Assembly: GCA_026120035.1 (NCBI GenBank)
Contig: JALRME010000015.1
Coordinates: forward strand, 923,830-987,829
DNA: 64,000 nucleotides
Reading direction: 5' to 3'
Origin: Coleophoma eucalyptorum
Lineage: Eukaryota; Ascomycota; Leotiomycetes; Helotiales; Dermateaceae
Below, one piece after another: positions 36,513 to 48,709 of this stretch. Position numbers and translations under genes: made by a program. The notes under the pieces were generated by a model that was not told the origin of the DNA, did no database searches, and saw nothing but the letters and a program-made list of their open reading frames with translations. The stretch's first letter is position 1, and every line of letters starts with the position of its first letter.

Positions 36513-38912
36513 ATGATTCCACCTCGACTATTTGTTGGCGATACAGAGCTGGGGAAGAAGGATGACGATCACAAAATGACCCCAAAGAGTCCCTTTGCGA
36601 CATGGCAGAGCAACCGACGAGCGCCTCATCGGCGGAGTATGAAGAGGGTCGCCATTGTAGGGATCGTGTTGATACTTCTCTATTATTTCTTCAAGAATAT
36701 GCCAACCGACTTGGAAAATCCGCGGCGGCGGCCCTCTTATACACACGGGGGATCAGAGTCTGCGCCTCCAAATACTGGTTCGACAACTGGTGCGCTGGCC
36801 CCTGGCGAAGCGCGAGACTTCGAGGGGCCAATTAAGTTCTATAAGTTGGCTTCCACTCTACATACACTTGTAAAGGTCAGGGGGGACGAGTCGCGCAATG
36901 ATAATGTGGTGAGTGTGGTGTATGTGTCTTTGTTCGGATTCCGCTGATGAATACACGTAGCTTTTCGCTGCCGCGAGTCTCAAGAGTGCTTCGACGCTAC
37001 TTCCCGTAGCCTGCGAGATGTCGTTGAAGCAGAGGAATAATGTGTTAGTGGAACCAATAAGGAGTATATTTGATGGGGCTGACGTGATATAAAGGCATTT
37101 TGCATTCATGTCAAGAGATGAAATATCCATGGATATCTTAAAGGCTGTAAATGGCGTTGGCGATGGTTGCGGAATATTCTTCCATGGTATGGATTCTTAT
37201 GAACAATACCAGATCACTCTAACTTTGAATCAGATGCTCGACCAGACTTTTCACTTCGCAGTTCTGAATTTCGAATGGCCGTCAGCTCATCTGCCGCGCT
37301 GAACCACATCAACAATTTTATGCATCCTCAAGTTATCATTGTGAGTGTCTTGCTGCTCTACAGATTCTGTTTATTAAGACTGTCCTAGATTGATGGGACT
37401 GGCGATGAAGAAGCTTTCTTCTTGAAGGGCATCAGAGACCGAGCGTCCTCAATAAATCGTCCAATTATTGAACTGCCAAAAGATACCGAACAGAACCTTC
37501 TTTGGATAACAGAGCTGGATTGCGTTTCGCTAGAATGTAAGACAATGGAGCTTGTACTTCTGTGATCTTTAACTAATTCGATTTCAGCATGGAACAAAGT
37601 CCACTTTGACATTCTTATACACGCCCAACCTGGTGCATCTGGGTCGCTTATAAGACTTCTCGAGTCTCTTAAGAAGGCAGACTATTTTGGCAGTCCCGTT
37701 CCACGACTAACAATTGAACTACCGGAGAAGATCGATGAACCTACGAAGCGATACCTCGAGAACTACGACTGGCCACCCCATAAAATAGCGCCACATAGTG
37801 GTACAAGTCAACTTTCTTTGCACCATCGTATCCCTGAAAAAGGACTCACTCCAGAGGAAAACTCAATTCGCTTCCTTGAAGCATTCTGGCCTGCTCGGGC
37901 GGATTCCTCTCACATTCTCGTGCTATCACCTCAAGCGGAGCTTTCTCCATTATACTTCCACTATTTGAAGTTTATGACATTGGAGTACAAGTACTCCAAG
38001 GTCCAGACTGAAGTAAACAAGAACCTCCTGGGCATAAGCCTAGACCTTCCTTCAACGTACCTCAATGATTCCACCCCATTCACCCCCCTACCTCAACCAA
38101 ATACAAACAAAGCCACAGATGGAGCATCGCCCTTCCTCTGGCAGGCACCAAACAGTAATGCAGCCCTCTATTTTGGCGAGAGATGGGTCGAGTTGCACGA
38201 GTTCGTAAGCAACATACTTCTTTCTGAACACGCTTTGCCCCCGCCTGCAACATTAGGAAAGAAACTGGTCAGCAAGACGTTCCCGTCATGGTTGGAACAT
38301 ATACTGAGATTAGCACGGGCGCGCGGTTATTGGATGGTCTATCCAAATTTTGACCGAGGAGACTCGATGGCCACAATACACAATGATTTGTATCGTGTTC
38401 CGGAAGAGTTTCCCGAGGAGGCGGAGACGTTGGCTCAAATTGATGCTGATACGGAGCTTACGGCTGATCCTTCACACCATTTATCACTCAAGCATGAAGA
38501 GAAACCATTATCAACAGGGTCATTGCTCAAGTTCATGAACGGCATCTTGCCTAGAGTACTAGAAATGCCGATCCTCACTTGGGACGGCGAAGAGGTAGCT
38601 GTCATTGATATTGCCATAAACGCAGAAGCGTACAGCAAGATCTTTCGACACGAGATTGGAGGATGTGGTCTAGAAGTCCCTCCAAAGGAACGGGTTAATC
38701 TTTCGGCTCGTGATCTATTCTGCTTGCACGATTTAACTGAGGCTGCAGAGAATGCGAAAGCGGCGCCTTCGGCCAAAGAAGTGAAGACAACATTTGTAGC
38801 CACGGATTTGGCAACGGTTAAGCCTACAGACAAACCTGTCTTGGTTGTAGGGGCCGCGTAAGTTGATTTTATCGGCGTTCGTCATATCACAGATACCTCA
38901 TTCAGCGTTTGA
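36513..38912 (+). CDS. Type II membrane 'glycosyltransferase 2' family protein
   Basis: Seven exons: 36513..36908, 36961..37043, 37095..37186, 37234..37340, 37389..37536, 37588..38857 and 38906..38912, giving 700 residues. A cytosolic basic N-terminus is followed by one membrane anchor (VAIVGIVLILLYYFF, about 46-60), then a stem and a luminal domain. LFAAASLKSASTLLPVACEM, SRDEISMDILKAVNGV and VHFDILIHAQPGASGSLIRL are blocks of a fungal family named Glycosyltransferase 2 in databases. Domain architecture fits a Golgi/ER enzyme, but donor and acceptor are unknown. The last exon codes only Ala-Val-stop, supported by a GTAAGT donor and TTCAG acceptor. An internal Met at residue 22 is an alternative start. 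Confidence 0.85.
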
Positions 38913-39021
38913 GACCATTCTTGTATATTAACCAAGGTTTTTCTAATATCATTCAAATCCAAACTCCTCGCTATGCAAAAGTGACTATGAAGATCATGGC
39001 TCCTGCTGCTCGCCAAGGGTA

Positions 39022-39754
39022 TCATGCCGATCTCTTGGAGTTAGTTGCTAAGAAAAGCACGCACACTACGATAATACAAAAGGCAATGATGGAGAGAACC
39101 TGCCTCACGTTAGCTTTACTCACATCCGACCCACCACATCCGTATAGCTAGCTTCGCATCCAAACCACGTAGAGATCGAACTCACAGTCTGCGTCTTCCA
39201 CCCGGTCTGCACAATGGCAGCTCGACGGCTGTACTTATTCACCGTCTTGATATAATTTCCAAAGCCAAGCGCGAGGCAAGCGGCGGAGAGGACCCAGAAG
39301 ATGATGCCCAACGGCTTCGCCATGCGCAATTCGAAGTGAGTCGGTTTACTCTTCAGATGAAAGCTGATGACAATGGCCACGCTCACAACCGCCATGTAGA
39401 CGCTCAAGCGTAGGTATGAGAGGAAGGTGCGCTCGTTGGCGCAGTGGTCGCGTGCATCGCTGTTGCTGTTCTCGAACAGCAGCGGCCCGAAGAAGGGCGC
39501 GACGCAGAAGATGGATTCGCCGCTCTGGTGACTGTTTTCCCGCACAAAGATCTGTCAGTTAGGGGATTGCCTGATTGTCCTGCAGCCGGCCTGGTGGTTT
39601 GGGCCGAACTTGAGTTTCTAGGACGCCAGTGCGACAGTCAGACTTACTCGGGTACATTGACGGGAGTTGGGTGCAAAGGGTTGTATAGCGGTCGGTAGGT
39701 ATTTCGAAGTCGAGGCTGTGAAGCAGCCTCTTCCTCATCTCCGGATTGAGGCAT
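39022..39754 (-). CDS. DUF202 domain membrane protein
   Basis: Exons on the minus strand: about 39754..39656 (uncertain end), 39551..39186 and 39099..39022. The core NERTFLSYLRLSVYMAVVSV starts the DUF202 domain, with membrane helices VAIVISFHL, GIIFWVLSAACLALGFGNYI and, through the last intron (GTGAGT, branch GCTAAC, acceptor GGCAG), SIIAFCIIVVCVLFLA. About 180 residues. DUF202 is also the membrane module of the vacuolar VTC polyphosphate complex, but this stand-alone protein has no SPX or VTC catalytic domain. The strongest donor of exon 1 (GTAAGT at 39647) gives the wrong phase, whereas GTACCC at 39655 keeps the frame. It ends about 110 bases from the convergent glycosyltransferase 2 gene. 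Confidence 0.75.
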
Positions 39755-40586
39755 CTTTGGGAGATGCAGACGGAGACGGTCTTCCGCAGCTTCTGTCACC
39801 TCGTTCTTCTTTTCAATTCTTGGCTCGTGACAATCCCTTGTTCCCCAAGCCGCCGCCTTTCCTCCTCCCCGGCAGTGCGGTGATTGCTGCAGCGGTCATG
39901 CGCGCGTCGGACCGAGAGTAAATCCGGTGCGCTCGGCGATTGTTTGTCGTATGGCTTTGGTAATTGCGATCATAAGCCCTCCCATTTTGAAATGGTGGCC
40001 GGGCCTGTCCCCAATATATACCATATCGGCCGGTTGCTCGATGGAATGTGGTCATATCAAGTATCACGGCAGGGCCAGACCCCACGCGGCTATCCATATC
40101 GATGCAGCACCGTCCTGAAGCTGGCAGACATGGGAGACGGCTTTGTTATCAGCCATATTCCGGTAATATTGGGAGAAGCATGGCAGGTTAGACTTTCTCC
40201 AATCGGTTAGTGCTCTTCCTCGTGCCCTTTGGCGGGGGGTTCTATTGGGCAATCGTGCAGCGCCGGCTTGACGCATTTCTTATCTGTTGGTAGCCTTGCT
40301 GCTGGGCGAAGCTCTGGTGGGGAAGTCCTCGCGATAATTCCGTCTTGTTGTTCAAAGATTTCTCGGTTTCTCCTCTTCTCCTGCATCGACTCTCCCTCTC
40401 CCATTCTTCCCCTTGCCGTCGGGGGCGAGTCTTGTTATCTCTATATAAGTGATATTCTGAGGGCTGCTCTCATACCTACGTCCCTCCGTATCTACATAGT
40501 TTTCCGTCTCGCCTCTGTCTTCAGTGTTGCGTGCACTGAGAAAACCCGGCGTCTTGGGACTCGCTCAGCCGTTGTAACCCGCCAAA
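39755..40586. other. Divergent promoter, DUF202 / MATE
   Basis: No gene is seen. The part before the MATE start (about 40350-40560) is pyrimidine-rich, as expected for a promoter. Confidence 0.5.
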
Positions 40587-42678
40587 ATGCCTTCTCTTCC
40601 CAAACCAATCCGAGAGTCTTCTTCAATCCGGAGCCATTCGCTCTCACGATCGCCTTTCAGCAGATCTTTCCAGCCATCTTCTCCGCTGGCTCAGCTCTCA
40701 ATTGAGCAGGATCTACTGGATGCCTCTGACGAAGACGGGGCTCTTGAGGATGAGATTCCAAGTTCCGAAGATGATTCGTCTGAAGCCTCTACCGTGCGGC
40801 CGGATGCAAATTCACATTCCATGGCGAGCACGTTCAGACGGCCGAGTTTTGTAGCCTTTGGTGGACCCCGACCAGCCGTCACGCCACATGATAACGGAAC
40901 CAACTATCTCACCAAAAAAGAAAAGAAACAATCGCGAAATGAAGAACGGAGTTTGTTGCGCGACAACCACCTAGCTCCACCAAAACATCCACATCCCGAA
41001 AACACAGAACAAAATGCTCTCAAGCGCATGTACAAATGGGCATTCAGCCCTAGGAGGCCGAGGGCCGAGGAAGACGAGGAGAATCAGGCCATACCATCGT
41101 TCACTAATGAGCCTTCCGAGACTTCATCGTTATTGCCCAATGGTGGATATGAATCAGCAAGAACACAACATGAGAGGTTAAATCGCCAGTGGGAGGAGGC
41201 TGTTGCTGCTGGGTTGATCAAAACGACTTGGCAACGCGAAGCGAAGACCCTTGTGCAATACTCCAGTCCACTGGTCATCACTTTTGTCCTGCAATACTCT
41301 CTTACAGTTGCCAGTATCTTCACTGTTGGACATATTGGGAAACTCGAGCTTGGTGCGGTTTCTCTGGCGTCTATGACAGCAAATATTAGTGGTTATGCCA
41401 TTTATCAAGGCTTAGCCACGAGTTTGGATACGCTCTGTGCTCAAGCTTATGGATCCGGGAAAAGACAACTTGTTGGTCTACAGTTACAACGAATGGTGTA
41501 TTTCCTTTGGCTTCTCACAATCCCCCTCGGCATAATCTGGCTCTCTGCAGAGAAAATCCTCGAGCATATCGTACCTGAGAAGGAATCTGCCCGGCTTGCT
41601 GGATTGTATCTGCGAGTTTTACTTATTGGTGCCCCGGGATATGCTGCTTTCGAGAGTGGTAAAAGATTTGTGCAAGCCCAAGGACTGTTCTCTGCTACTA
41701 CCTATGTCCTGCTTATCTGTGCACCATTGAACGCTTTCATGAACTGGCTTTTTGTCTGGCACTTCAAATGGGGATTCGTTGGTGCCCCAATTGCTGTCGC
41801 CATCACAGATAATCTTTTGCCACTTTTCTTATTCTTATACGTGTACTTTGTCGATGGAAGACAATGCTGGAATGGTTTGACAAAGAAGGCTTTCAAGAAC
41901 TGGGGTGAGTGATTTTCCCTGTTACGTGTATCTTTTTACCTTTTGCTAATTGTATCAGGACCTATGATCAAACTTGCTCTGCCAGGCCTGTTGATGGTTG
42001 AGGCCGAGTACTTAGCATTTGAAGTCCTCACACTCGCATCCAGCTATTTCTCAACAACCCATCTCGCAGCTCAAAGTGTTCTTAGCACCATTACGGCCTT
42101 GACTTTCCAAATTCCCTTCCCGATCTCGATTGCAGCATCAACGCGTGTGGCGAACCTCATCGGAGCGACCTTGAGCGATGCTGCCAAGACGAGTGCCAAT
42201 GTGACATTTGTCGCTGCTATCTTCGTTGGTACATTCAATGTCATCCTTCTCTCCTCTCTGCGAAATTATATCCCACAACTCTTTACCAACGACCAAGCAG
42301 TCGTCGACCTGGTTGCACAAGTCCTTCCTATCTGCGCTGCTTTCCAACTTTTTGATGCTATTACCGCCAACTGCAACGGTCTACTCCGTGGCCTTGGATT
42401 CCAGGAAATTGGTGGCTACGTAAATCTATTCTGTTATTATGTTATTGCTATGCCTATCTCTTTTGGCACCGCTTTCGGTCTTGGATGGGAGTTACAGGGT
42501 TTGTGGAGCGGAGTTGCTATTGCTCTTGGATTGTAAGTCCCATCATCTCCGGAATCGTCTCTGGGAAATTCGAGCTAATCATTATCACAGGGTTGCATTC
42601 ATCGAAGGTTATTTCATCTACACAGCCGATTGGGAAAAGGCTGTGGAAGACGCCCAGGGACGAAATGCTGCCGGATAA
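40587..42678 (+). CDS. MATE-family multidrug/metabolite efflux transporter
   Basis: Exons 40587..41904, 41959..42532 and 42591..42678 give 659 residues. A Ser-rich, acidic cytosolic N-terminus of about 200 residues is followed by 12 membrane helices. Family signatures include YSSPLVITFVLQYSLTVASI, GLATSLDTLCAQAYGSG and AFQLFDAITANCNGLLRGLG. MATE proteins export organic cations or metabolites in exchange for H+ or Na+, at the plasma membrane or vacuole; this one resembles yeast Erc1/YDR338C in layout. Both junctions keep transmembrane sequence continuous (GPMIKLALPG and ALGLVAFIEGY). No neighbouring biosynthetic genes suggest a specific substrate. Confidence 0.94.
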
Positions 42679-44414
42679 AGCAGACGGTGTCTACTCTGTC
42701 TTCTCTTGAATTCTGCGTCATTTTTGCGGATCTATTTAGCCTAGCTTTTTTGGATATGACTTAATGTTTACAAGATTTGCGGGACTGTATAGAAAGAAAG
42801 ATTTTAATGACGCATACACGAATACTAAAAAAGTTATGCCAGGGCTTCCTTCGTTTATCAGGAAGTACCTTCTTCTGCCAAAGAGACATTGCCTAGTCTG
42901 ATCATACGGAGGTTTTTAGAGTGATGTGAATGTTCCAAAAGATCAGAACATCTTCTTCTGAAGTACTTCTCTAAACTGTCGCTGGTAGATCGTACAGGTC
43001 GAAAGAGAAGTGCCGGAATGCCCTGCGAGGATGTTTTAGTATGTATTGTATGGTTGGTGGCGCAAAGGAGGGAAGGCGTTCATGGAACTTACATTGTGAG
43101 GAAAGAATTTGGCCTTACTTGCGACAGCTCTGAGCAAGTGAAGGTTGAGATTGCCTTGCGAAGACGAGATCGTGCAAACAGCATAGCCGTGTGCTCAGCA
43201 AGAGTTGAGCTTTTTGAAGAAACAACCCGATCTGAAGCTGGTTCGCGCGTGGGGGGTGTCGTGTAATTCTGGATTTGGTTTCCCTAGGCGACACTCGTGG
43301 CGTCCTGAGTGAGAATAGATTATTTTCTACTTGATGAAACTCTCTTTCGCACAACCCACATTTCTGTTTCGAGACATCTCTCGCATAGGACACATAAGTA
43401 AAGCCTCTATTATCAATCCATGATTCACCCTTGATCCAGGCACGTAGCATATAGTGACAGATTTGAACAAAAGCAGCGACGCATATGAGAATACCCCAGC
43501 ACAAACACAGGTCAAGCTAGTCTTTCATAACCTAATCAATATCCTCGAATGATGAAATCCACGTTATATGACTATATTACTTTTAAGAAATCTTATTCTC
43601 AGTAACGAGGAAGATGCTCTTGAAGATATGCAGTATAAGTCTTAGGGAAGACAGCATGGAAGTTGATTACGTTGCATCCAACCCCATTTTCACTCCTACG
43701 GAGCATGTTCTCGAGTGACTTTTATTATTGCCGGCTAAGGGTTCTGTGCATCCGGAAGGAATTAATATATTTTACATGTTAGTGATCAGTATTTGATCTA
43801 GCTGGTGCATCAATTTCGTCCAGTGAAAACCTCTGTGGTTGGTTTCAGACATTTCTGTGCAGAATAGAAGATGACGACGCAGACTAAGTGTGTGAACTTA
43901 ATAGTGGCAGTAGTAGACCAAATTCATGTTTAACACAAAACAACCTTGGGCGGAATGTTTGGTGCTATATGGACAACAGATGCTAATTTCGAGCTTCAAC
44001 ATTCGAGTAGTACAAACGAATCCCAAGCGCTCTATTTCATTATAAAAATAGTTTTAGCTTTGGGCTTCTAAGGCGTCGGCGCCTTTGTCAGAGTACTAGG
44101 GGAAAGTGATTGTGATAATTCCAGGGTCAAAATCTGGAATGGCGTTGCCCATACAGTCTTCCTACCACATAAGACTATGGTAGGAGCTTTGAGCTGGAGG
44201 TATTAGATCATGAAAAATGAGTGCCACATGAAGCAAGCTTCATGAAGATAGAATAAGATTGAAAAGAAACAAACTTATTGAGCTTTGATCATAAGAAATA
44301 TTCCAAACGATCTGGCTGCAGGAGCCATTGACAAATGAAGCACGCAAGCAAACGATTTTATTAGAAATACTCAAAAGGAATGGTTCATCTGCTTCGGATT
44401 CGTGCTTTGTAGAT
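42679..44414. other. Intergenic, gene not recognised
   Basis: AT-rich with scattered open frames (for example 43018..43266 plus and 43115..43504 minus) that overlap on opposite strands, lack splice support and have no family features. The segment 43540-44240 looks noncoding. Confidence 0.45.
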
Positions 44415-45224
44415 CTATTGGAACTCTCCAAATTCACCATCATCGAAACCCAGGTCCTCCATCGTGCCAGCCTTGGGCACTTCCATATTCTGACTCAGTC
44501 TCTTTTGTGCCTTGACTTCTGACGCACTGGGAGGAGGTGGTAAGAATGACCCGAGACCACCACCGCTGACGGGCGGTGGAGGTAATGAAAACCCTCCCGA
44601 ACCCTGGCTTGTCTCCTCAGATTTCGGTGGATTCCTCCTACCCATACCTCTTCCTCCAATGTTGACCGTTATTGTCTCCCCCTCCTTCAGACTAAAGTCC
44701 TTCTTCTCAGGTACTGGCTCCTTGGCCTTCACCACCTTCTTACCAGTGGAAGGTGCTCCGGTATTCTCCAAACCAAGCGTCTTCCTAACCTCTTGCAATG
44801 AGACACTGAAATCGAAGGCTTCGCTCCTCTCCTCGAACCCAATTCCTAGGACAGCTTTTCGGCCTCCCTCGCCCTGTACCCTGAGTGCAAAGAATCTCGA
44901 AGAGTCCAGAACCTGCTCAACTACCGAAGCCACGACATAAGGGGCTGCTGCAAAAAGCTGTCCATTGCTGGGGTCCTCCAGTAACACATCTGTCTTTACC
45001 GACTCTTCGCCGTTGGGCTGTGGAATAGCTGTCTCAAGGATTCGAACACGCGCTGTGAAGATCTGGCGCTTATTATTGTCTGCAGTCCAGGTTGCCGCAA
45101 CGTAACCTTTATTGCTGGTGAGTGGTGGGATATTGTAGACGTGGACTGAGGGTGCAATGAAGAGGACTCGTTGAATGGCATCGGGTGGGAGGGGTCGTCC
45201 CGTGGAGGGGTCGATGGATTCCAT
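44415..45224 (-). CDS. NECAP-like adaptin-ear-binding coat-associated protein
   Basis: A single exon of 269 residues starts MESIDPSTGRPLPPDAIQRV. The PHear/DUF1681 domain is complete: VHVYNIPPLTSNKGYVAATW near the start, FTARVRILE, and RFFALRVQ, GIGFEERSEAFDFSVSLQEV. A Pro/Gly-rich tail ends LGFDDGEFGEFQ, whose acidic phenylalanine motif resembles those that bind AP-1/AP-2 ear domains. The protein should assist clathrin-coated vesicle assembly at the plasma membrane or endosome. A Met 16 codons upstream is possible but not conserved-looking. It is divergent from the eIF2B alpha gene. Confidence 0.92.
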   Translation of the reverse strand: MESIDPSTGRPLPPDAIQRVLFIAPSVHVYNIPPLTSNKGYVAATWTADNNKRQIFTARVRILETAIPQPNGEESVKTDVLLEDPSNGQLFAAAPYVVASVVEQVLDSSRFFALRVQGEGGRKAVLGIGFEERSEAFDFSVSLQEVRKTLGLENTGAPSTGKKVVKAKEPVPEKKDFSLKEGETITVNIGGRGMGRRNPPKSEETSQGSGGFSLPPPPVSGGGLGSFLPPPPSASEVKAQKRLSQNMEVPKAGTMEDLGFDDGEFGEFQ

Positions 45225-45580
45225 TGTGAAAAGTGTAGACGATGCGAGACTACAATACTGCGGGCATTTCAATGTGGGGTGGAGATGGTCGAGATGGTCG
45301 AGAAACTGTGCAGAGTGATAGCAGGTCTCTAAGGTGACCAGGTCAGGTTACATATCCAGACCAGGCACGAGCTTCAAAAGTCAATACATTTCATCCAATG
45401 TCAGGAGCCTATCGTTATCGCACACAGCCTTGGAGCTGGGCGAGAGTCACGTGATTTTGGGAGAACCCTGTCAAGGATGTGTGAACAAAGGCTGAGGTGA
45501 CCTCATGCAGAAGACGAGCCTTTCTTGTGACTCCCATGATTCAACTTGAAGACTTTTGAAGAAAACGAGGCAATTGATAC
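45225..45580. other. Divergent promoter, NECAP / eIF2B alpha
   Basis: A 356-base bidirectional promoter with a palindromic TCACGTGA at 45447-45454. Confidence 0.55.
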
Positions 45581-46962
45581 ATGATGGACGACGAGACGCC
45601 AACTCGTGAGTCCCTTTGAACCTGCCGGATACACTTTCTAGCGCTTGCCTATCCCTCTAAATCCCTAGTGCGTTGGCGATCAGCCTTACTGACACGGCAT
45701 GGGAAAAAAAGCAGATGCATCGCGACCATTCACCCCCGGACAGGAAGGCACCACAACACCTCCACCCTTAGCAGGACATCCTCCAGCTTTGCACAGAATG
45801 GCGACCGTGGGCAACGCTCCAGCCATGACCTCTACCGGTGGTTCTTTCGAGTATGTCGCGACCACAATTGCGCGTCAATAGCTACTGACTCATACCCAGT
45901 ATCGTGGAGACGTACCACCGTCTTCTGGCTGAGGACCCCGATCTTACTATGCCCGTCGCTGCCATTGAGGCTCTGATTGAGATGCTCACGCACTCGCAGG
46001 CCGTCACCATCATGGAAACCCTCGATCTTGTCAAAGCACAATCCGACTATCTGAAATCTCGAATACCCAACTCGATATCTTTGTCTGCTGGTACTGATCT
46101 TTTTCAACGCTATATGATCTCCTCCTTGAAACCATCTAGTACGGGCAACTTTGAAACTGTGCGACAGCATCTCTTGACCAATGGCCGGTTGTTCGTGACG
46201 AGAGCTAAGGACGCAAGGCAAAGAATTGCAGCATATGGCAGACATTTTATTAGGGACGGTAGCGTGGTTATGACCCAGGGTGGTTCAAGAGTTGTAGGAA
46301 ACTTACTATCCAAGGCTGCTGAGGCTAGTGCCAACGGGGGAAATGTACGATTTAAGGTCATCTACGTGATGAACGAGGGCCGCAACACCGAGTGCAAGGC
46401 TGTTGTTTCTTTATTACGAGCAAAGGGCGTACCAGTTGCAACCATATCAGAGGGCGCTGTAGCATATGCTATGGGCAAAGTCGACCTGATCATCGTTGGA
46501 GCAGAAGGAGTTGTTGAGAATGGTGGTATCATCTCCCGTATGGGAACGTACCAAATTGCCCAACTTGCAAAAGCTGCTGGCAAGCCCTTCTATGTCACCG
46601 CCGAAAGTCATAAGTTCGTTAGACTTTATCCACTTGGACAGTATGACCTGGGCATCGAACAGAAGGTTATTGATTTCCACACCGAGGATGATGACTTCCT
46701 GTCCCCCGAGGAAAAGAAGTTTGCCGACAGAACTCCTACGAAGGACGAGCGTATGGACTACTTTGCACATACGCACATTGGAAGGCAACAAACAAGCTCT
46801 ACGGCAGAAGCTGTTGATTTCACAGTGAGTTTCGTCTTATATGGTGTCAGGATTAAGCTTACATTAGTTCAGCCTCCTGCCTTGATCTCAGCTTTGATTA
46901 CCGAATCTGGTGTATTAACCCCAAGTGCTGTCAGCGAAGAACTTATTAGTGTATGGTACTGA
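45581..46962 (+). CDS. GCN3: Translation initiation factor eIF2B subunit alpha (Gcn3)
   Basis: Exons 45581..45605, 45715..45850, 45900..46824 and 46873..46962 give 391 residues. A disordered Pro/Thr-rich N-terminus is followed by the eIF2B regulatory-subunit fold: FDIVETYHRLLAEDPDLTMP, HGSVV-type core YGRHFIRDGSVVMTQGGSR, VIYVMNEGRNTECKAV, DLIIVGAEGVVENGGIISRM and the ending LTPSAVSEELISVWY. It forms the regulatory part of the eIF2B decamer that senses phosphorylated eIF2 in the integrated stress/general amino acid control response. The first intron acceptor (AAAGCAG at 45714) was chosen by phase. The last intron is 48 bases, a multiple of three without a stop. Confidence 0.94.
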
Positions 46963-48044
46963 AAGGTACTCTATCACATATGATATGCCTTCGGAGCAGA
47001 CTTTCAATAGGAAGTCGAGAGTCTACGCGCTCCTAATACTATCAGCTCCTCGCTTCATACGGTTGCACGCCAAGGTTAAAATCCTTAGGCAGACTTCGGT
47101 GGAGGCGAATCGGCATCAGTAGTAGTACCGAGCCATGAAGTTTGAGCAGGCCAGATATGTTGAGGCGGAGCGATTGGCCGACTTCAGAGCGGGTTGAGGG
47201 ACAGCAGGGTACTTTAACAACTAGATCACTACGATGACATGTACGATCCTTACTGTGTAGCAGCTGGAAGTTATGATATATAAAGATTCATCAATTGAAA
47301 ATATCTCAGTACAGGCGGTAAAAATAAGCGAGCCCCCCCCCCCCATGCCAAAACATCAATTTCGAATATAACGAGAATATCAACGCCATCTATCACTATA
47401 GCATACCTTCGATATAGATGTTGGACTTCTGTGGCCATTATATTCCGCGTGTACTGTGTGTTCGTTCCGCCGTTATGAAACGATAAGAATTCAACTCGAA
47501 CTCGTTCTTGCAAAAAAAAATATTTCTTGACCCAATTAAATTTATTCATGGTTTTTCAAAGAGAGTGTAACGGGTTGACCCTTTTGTAATAATCTTTTTG
47601 TAAAATATACCACTTCTGCGAGAGAAATGCGTCTGGGTCAGTGGCTATCATTTCAAAGGAAGCCTCCTGACATTTAATTCAATCTTGGACCATTAAGTTT
47701 GCGTGTAGAGAATTATGATTCCTACCAGAAATTTGATTTTTGCTGAGAGAAGTTACAGTTTGGTGATATCCGCTCCACGAAAGACTAGCAGATTAAAAAG
47801 GAAAATATTTTATTCTGTGAACTTCTTTGAAAACTGGCAGGATATCATCTAGATTGTCATAGCTGTGTTTGCAGATTTTACAACAGCATGTTTGTCTGTC
47901 TGTGTGTTGGGGGGGGGGGGAGGGGTCAGTTATGATACAGAACCATGCAAGATTTCTAACATTTTTTTCCTGAACAGAGCAATCAGCATTATGATATAAG
48001 GTAAGTTAACGAACTTGGAAAACAAGAACAGCTCAAAGCGTTAT
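46963..48044. other. AT-rich intergenic with C and G homopolymers
   Basis: It begins the gene-poor block. A run of C lies at about 47333-47344 and a run of G at about 47910-47919, with A and T runs near 47512 and 47962. No coding region is seen. Confidence 0.6.
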
Positions 48045-48147
48045 GGTCGGGTGGTGTAGTTGGTTATCACGTTTCGTTAACAATCTCCGGTTTCACAATC
48101 GGTTATTCGCCCCGAAAAGGTCCTGGGATCGAGCCCCAGCCTGATCA
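48045..48147 (+). tRNA. tRNA-Val(AAC), copy 1, with intron
   Basis: The cloverleaf folds from GGTCGGG...CCTGATC with discriminator A. The anticodon stem is TTTCG/CGAAA, the anticodon AAC is at 48079-48081 and the T stem is CTGGG/CCCAG. A 29-base intron at 48083-48111 starts one base after the anticodon, the canonical position. It can form a small stem and contains GTTA, complementary to the anticodon TAAC. A T9 run downstream (about 48165) is the Pol III terminator. Confidence 0.93.
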
Positions 48148-48252
48148 GCAGCAGCTTTCAGTTCTTTTTTTTTCTCTCTAAGCAGAGCAACAACTATTCT
48201 TATATAATGCAAATTAAGCGTCTGGGATAACAAGAACAGCTCAAAGCATTAT

Positions 48253-48355
48253 GGTCGGGTGGTGTAGTTGGTTATCACGTTTCGTTAACAATCTCTGGTT
48301 TCACAGCCAGTTATTCGCCCCGAAAAGGTCCTGGGATCGAGCCCCAGCCTGATCA
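48253..48355 (+). tRNA. tRNA-Val(AAC), copy 2, with intron
   Basis: The mature tRNA is identical to copy 1. The 29-base intron (48291-48319) differs at four positions, all within the intron stem. The 5' flank (AACAAGAACAGCTCAAAGC, then TTAT) is shared with copy 1, so the two arose by a tandem duplication with a 208-base period. A T5 run follows at about 48374. Confidence 0.93.
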
Positions 48356-48709
48356 ACAATTAACTTTCAGTTTCTTTTTGCCGTTCTCGTTGTTTGATGT
48401 GGCGCCTTTTTTTTTTGCCATAGAATAAGTCTGCTTTTAGAATAACTTCAGATGTGGGCATGGACGGAGTTGATTTGCGTCTGGATGCAAAAGAGAACGC
48501 TAGTTTTTCTCGCTTGAGTCCCACTAGTTCGTGGATAGTTCGTGAGTAGTTCGTGTAGCCCGTTGGAGGACGGCTCCGACGGGGTGGTTTGTTTTTTTCT
48601 TTAGCGAAATTTTGGACTTGAGAAGTTGGCAATAGCAGCCCAAAAAAAAAAGTATGAAACTCCTCAGTCTTTATGTCCTGTATCATGGAGAATAAAGGCA
48701 AAAAAGAAT
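48356..48709. other. Spacer between inverted tRNA-Val copies
   Basis: A 354-base spacer between copies 2 and 3 with several A or T homopolymers. No gene is seen. Confidence 0.6.

Noticed and set aside
43018..43504. Possible genes on either strand between MATE and NECAP
   Set aside because: Frames overlap on opposite strands, have no recognisable motifs, and lack good introns or promoter context.
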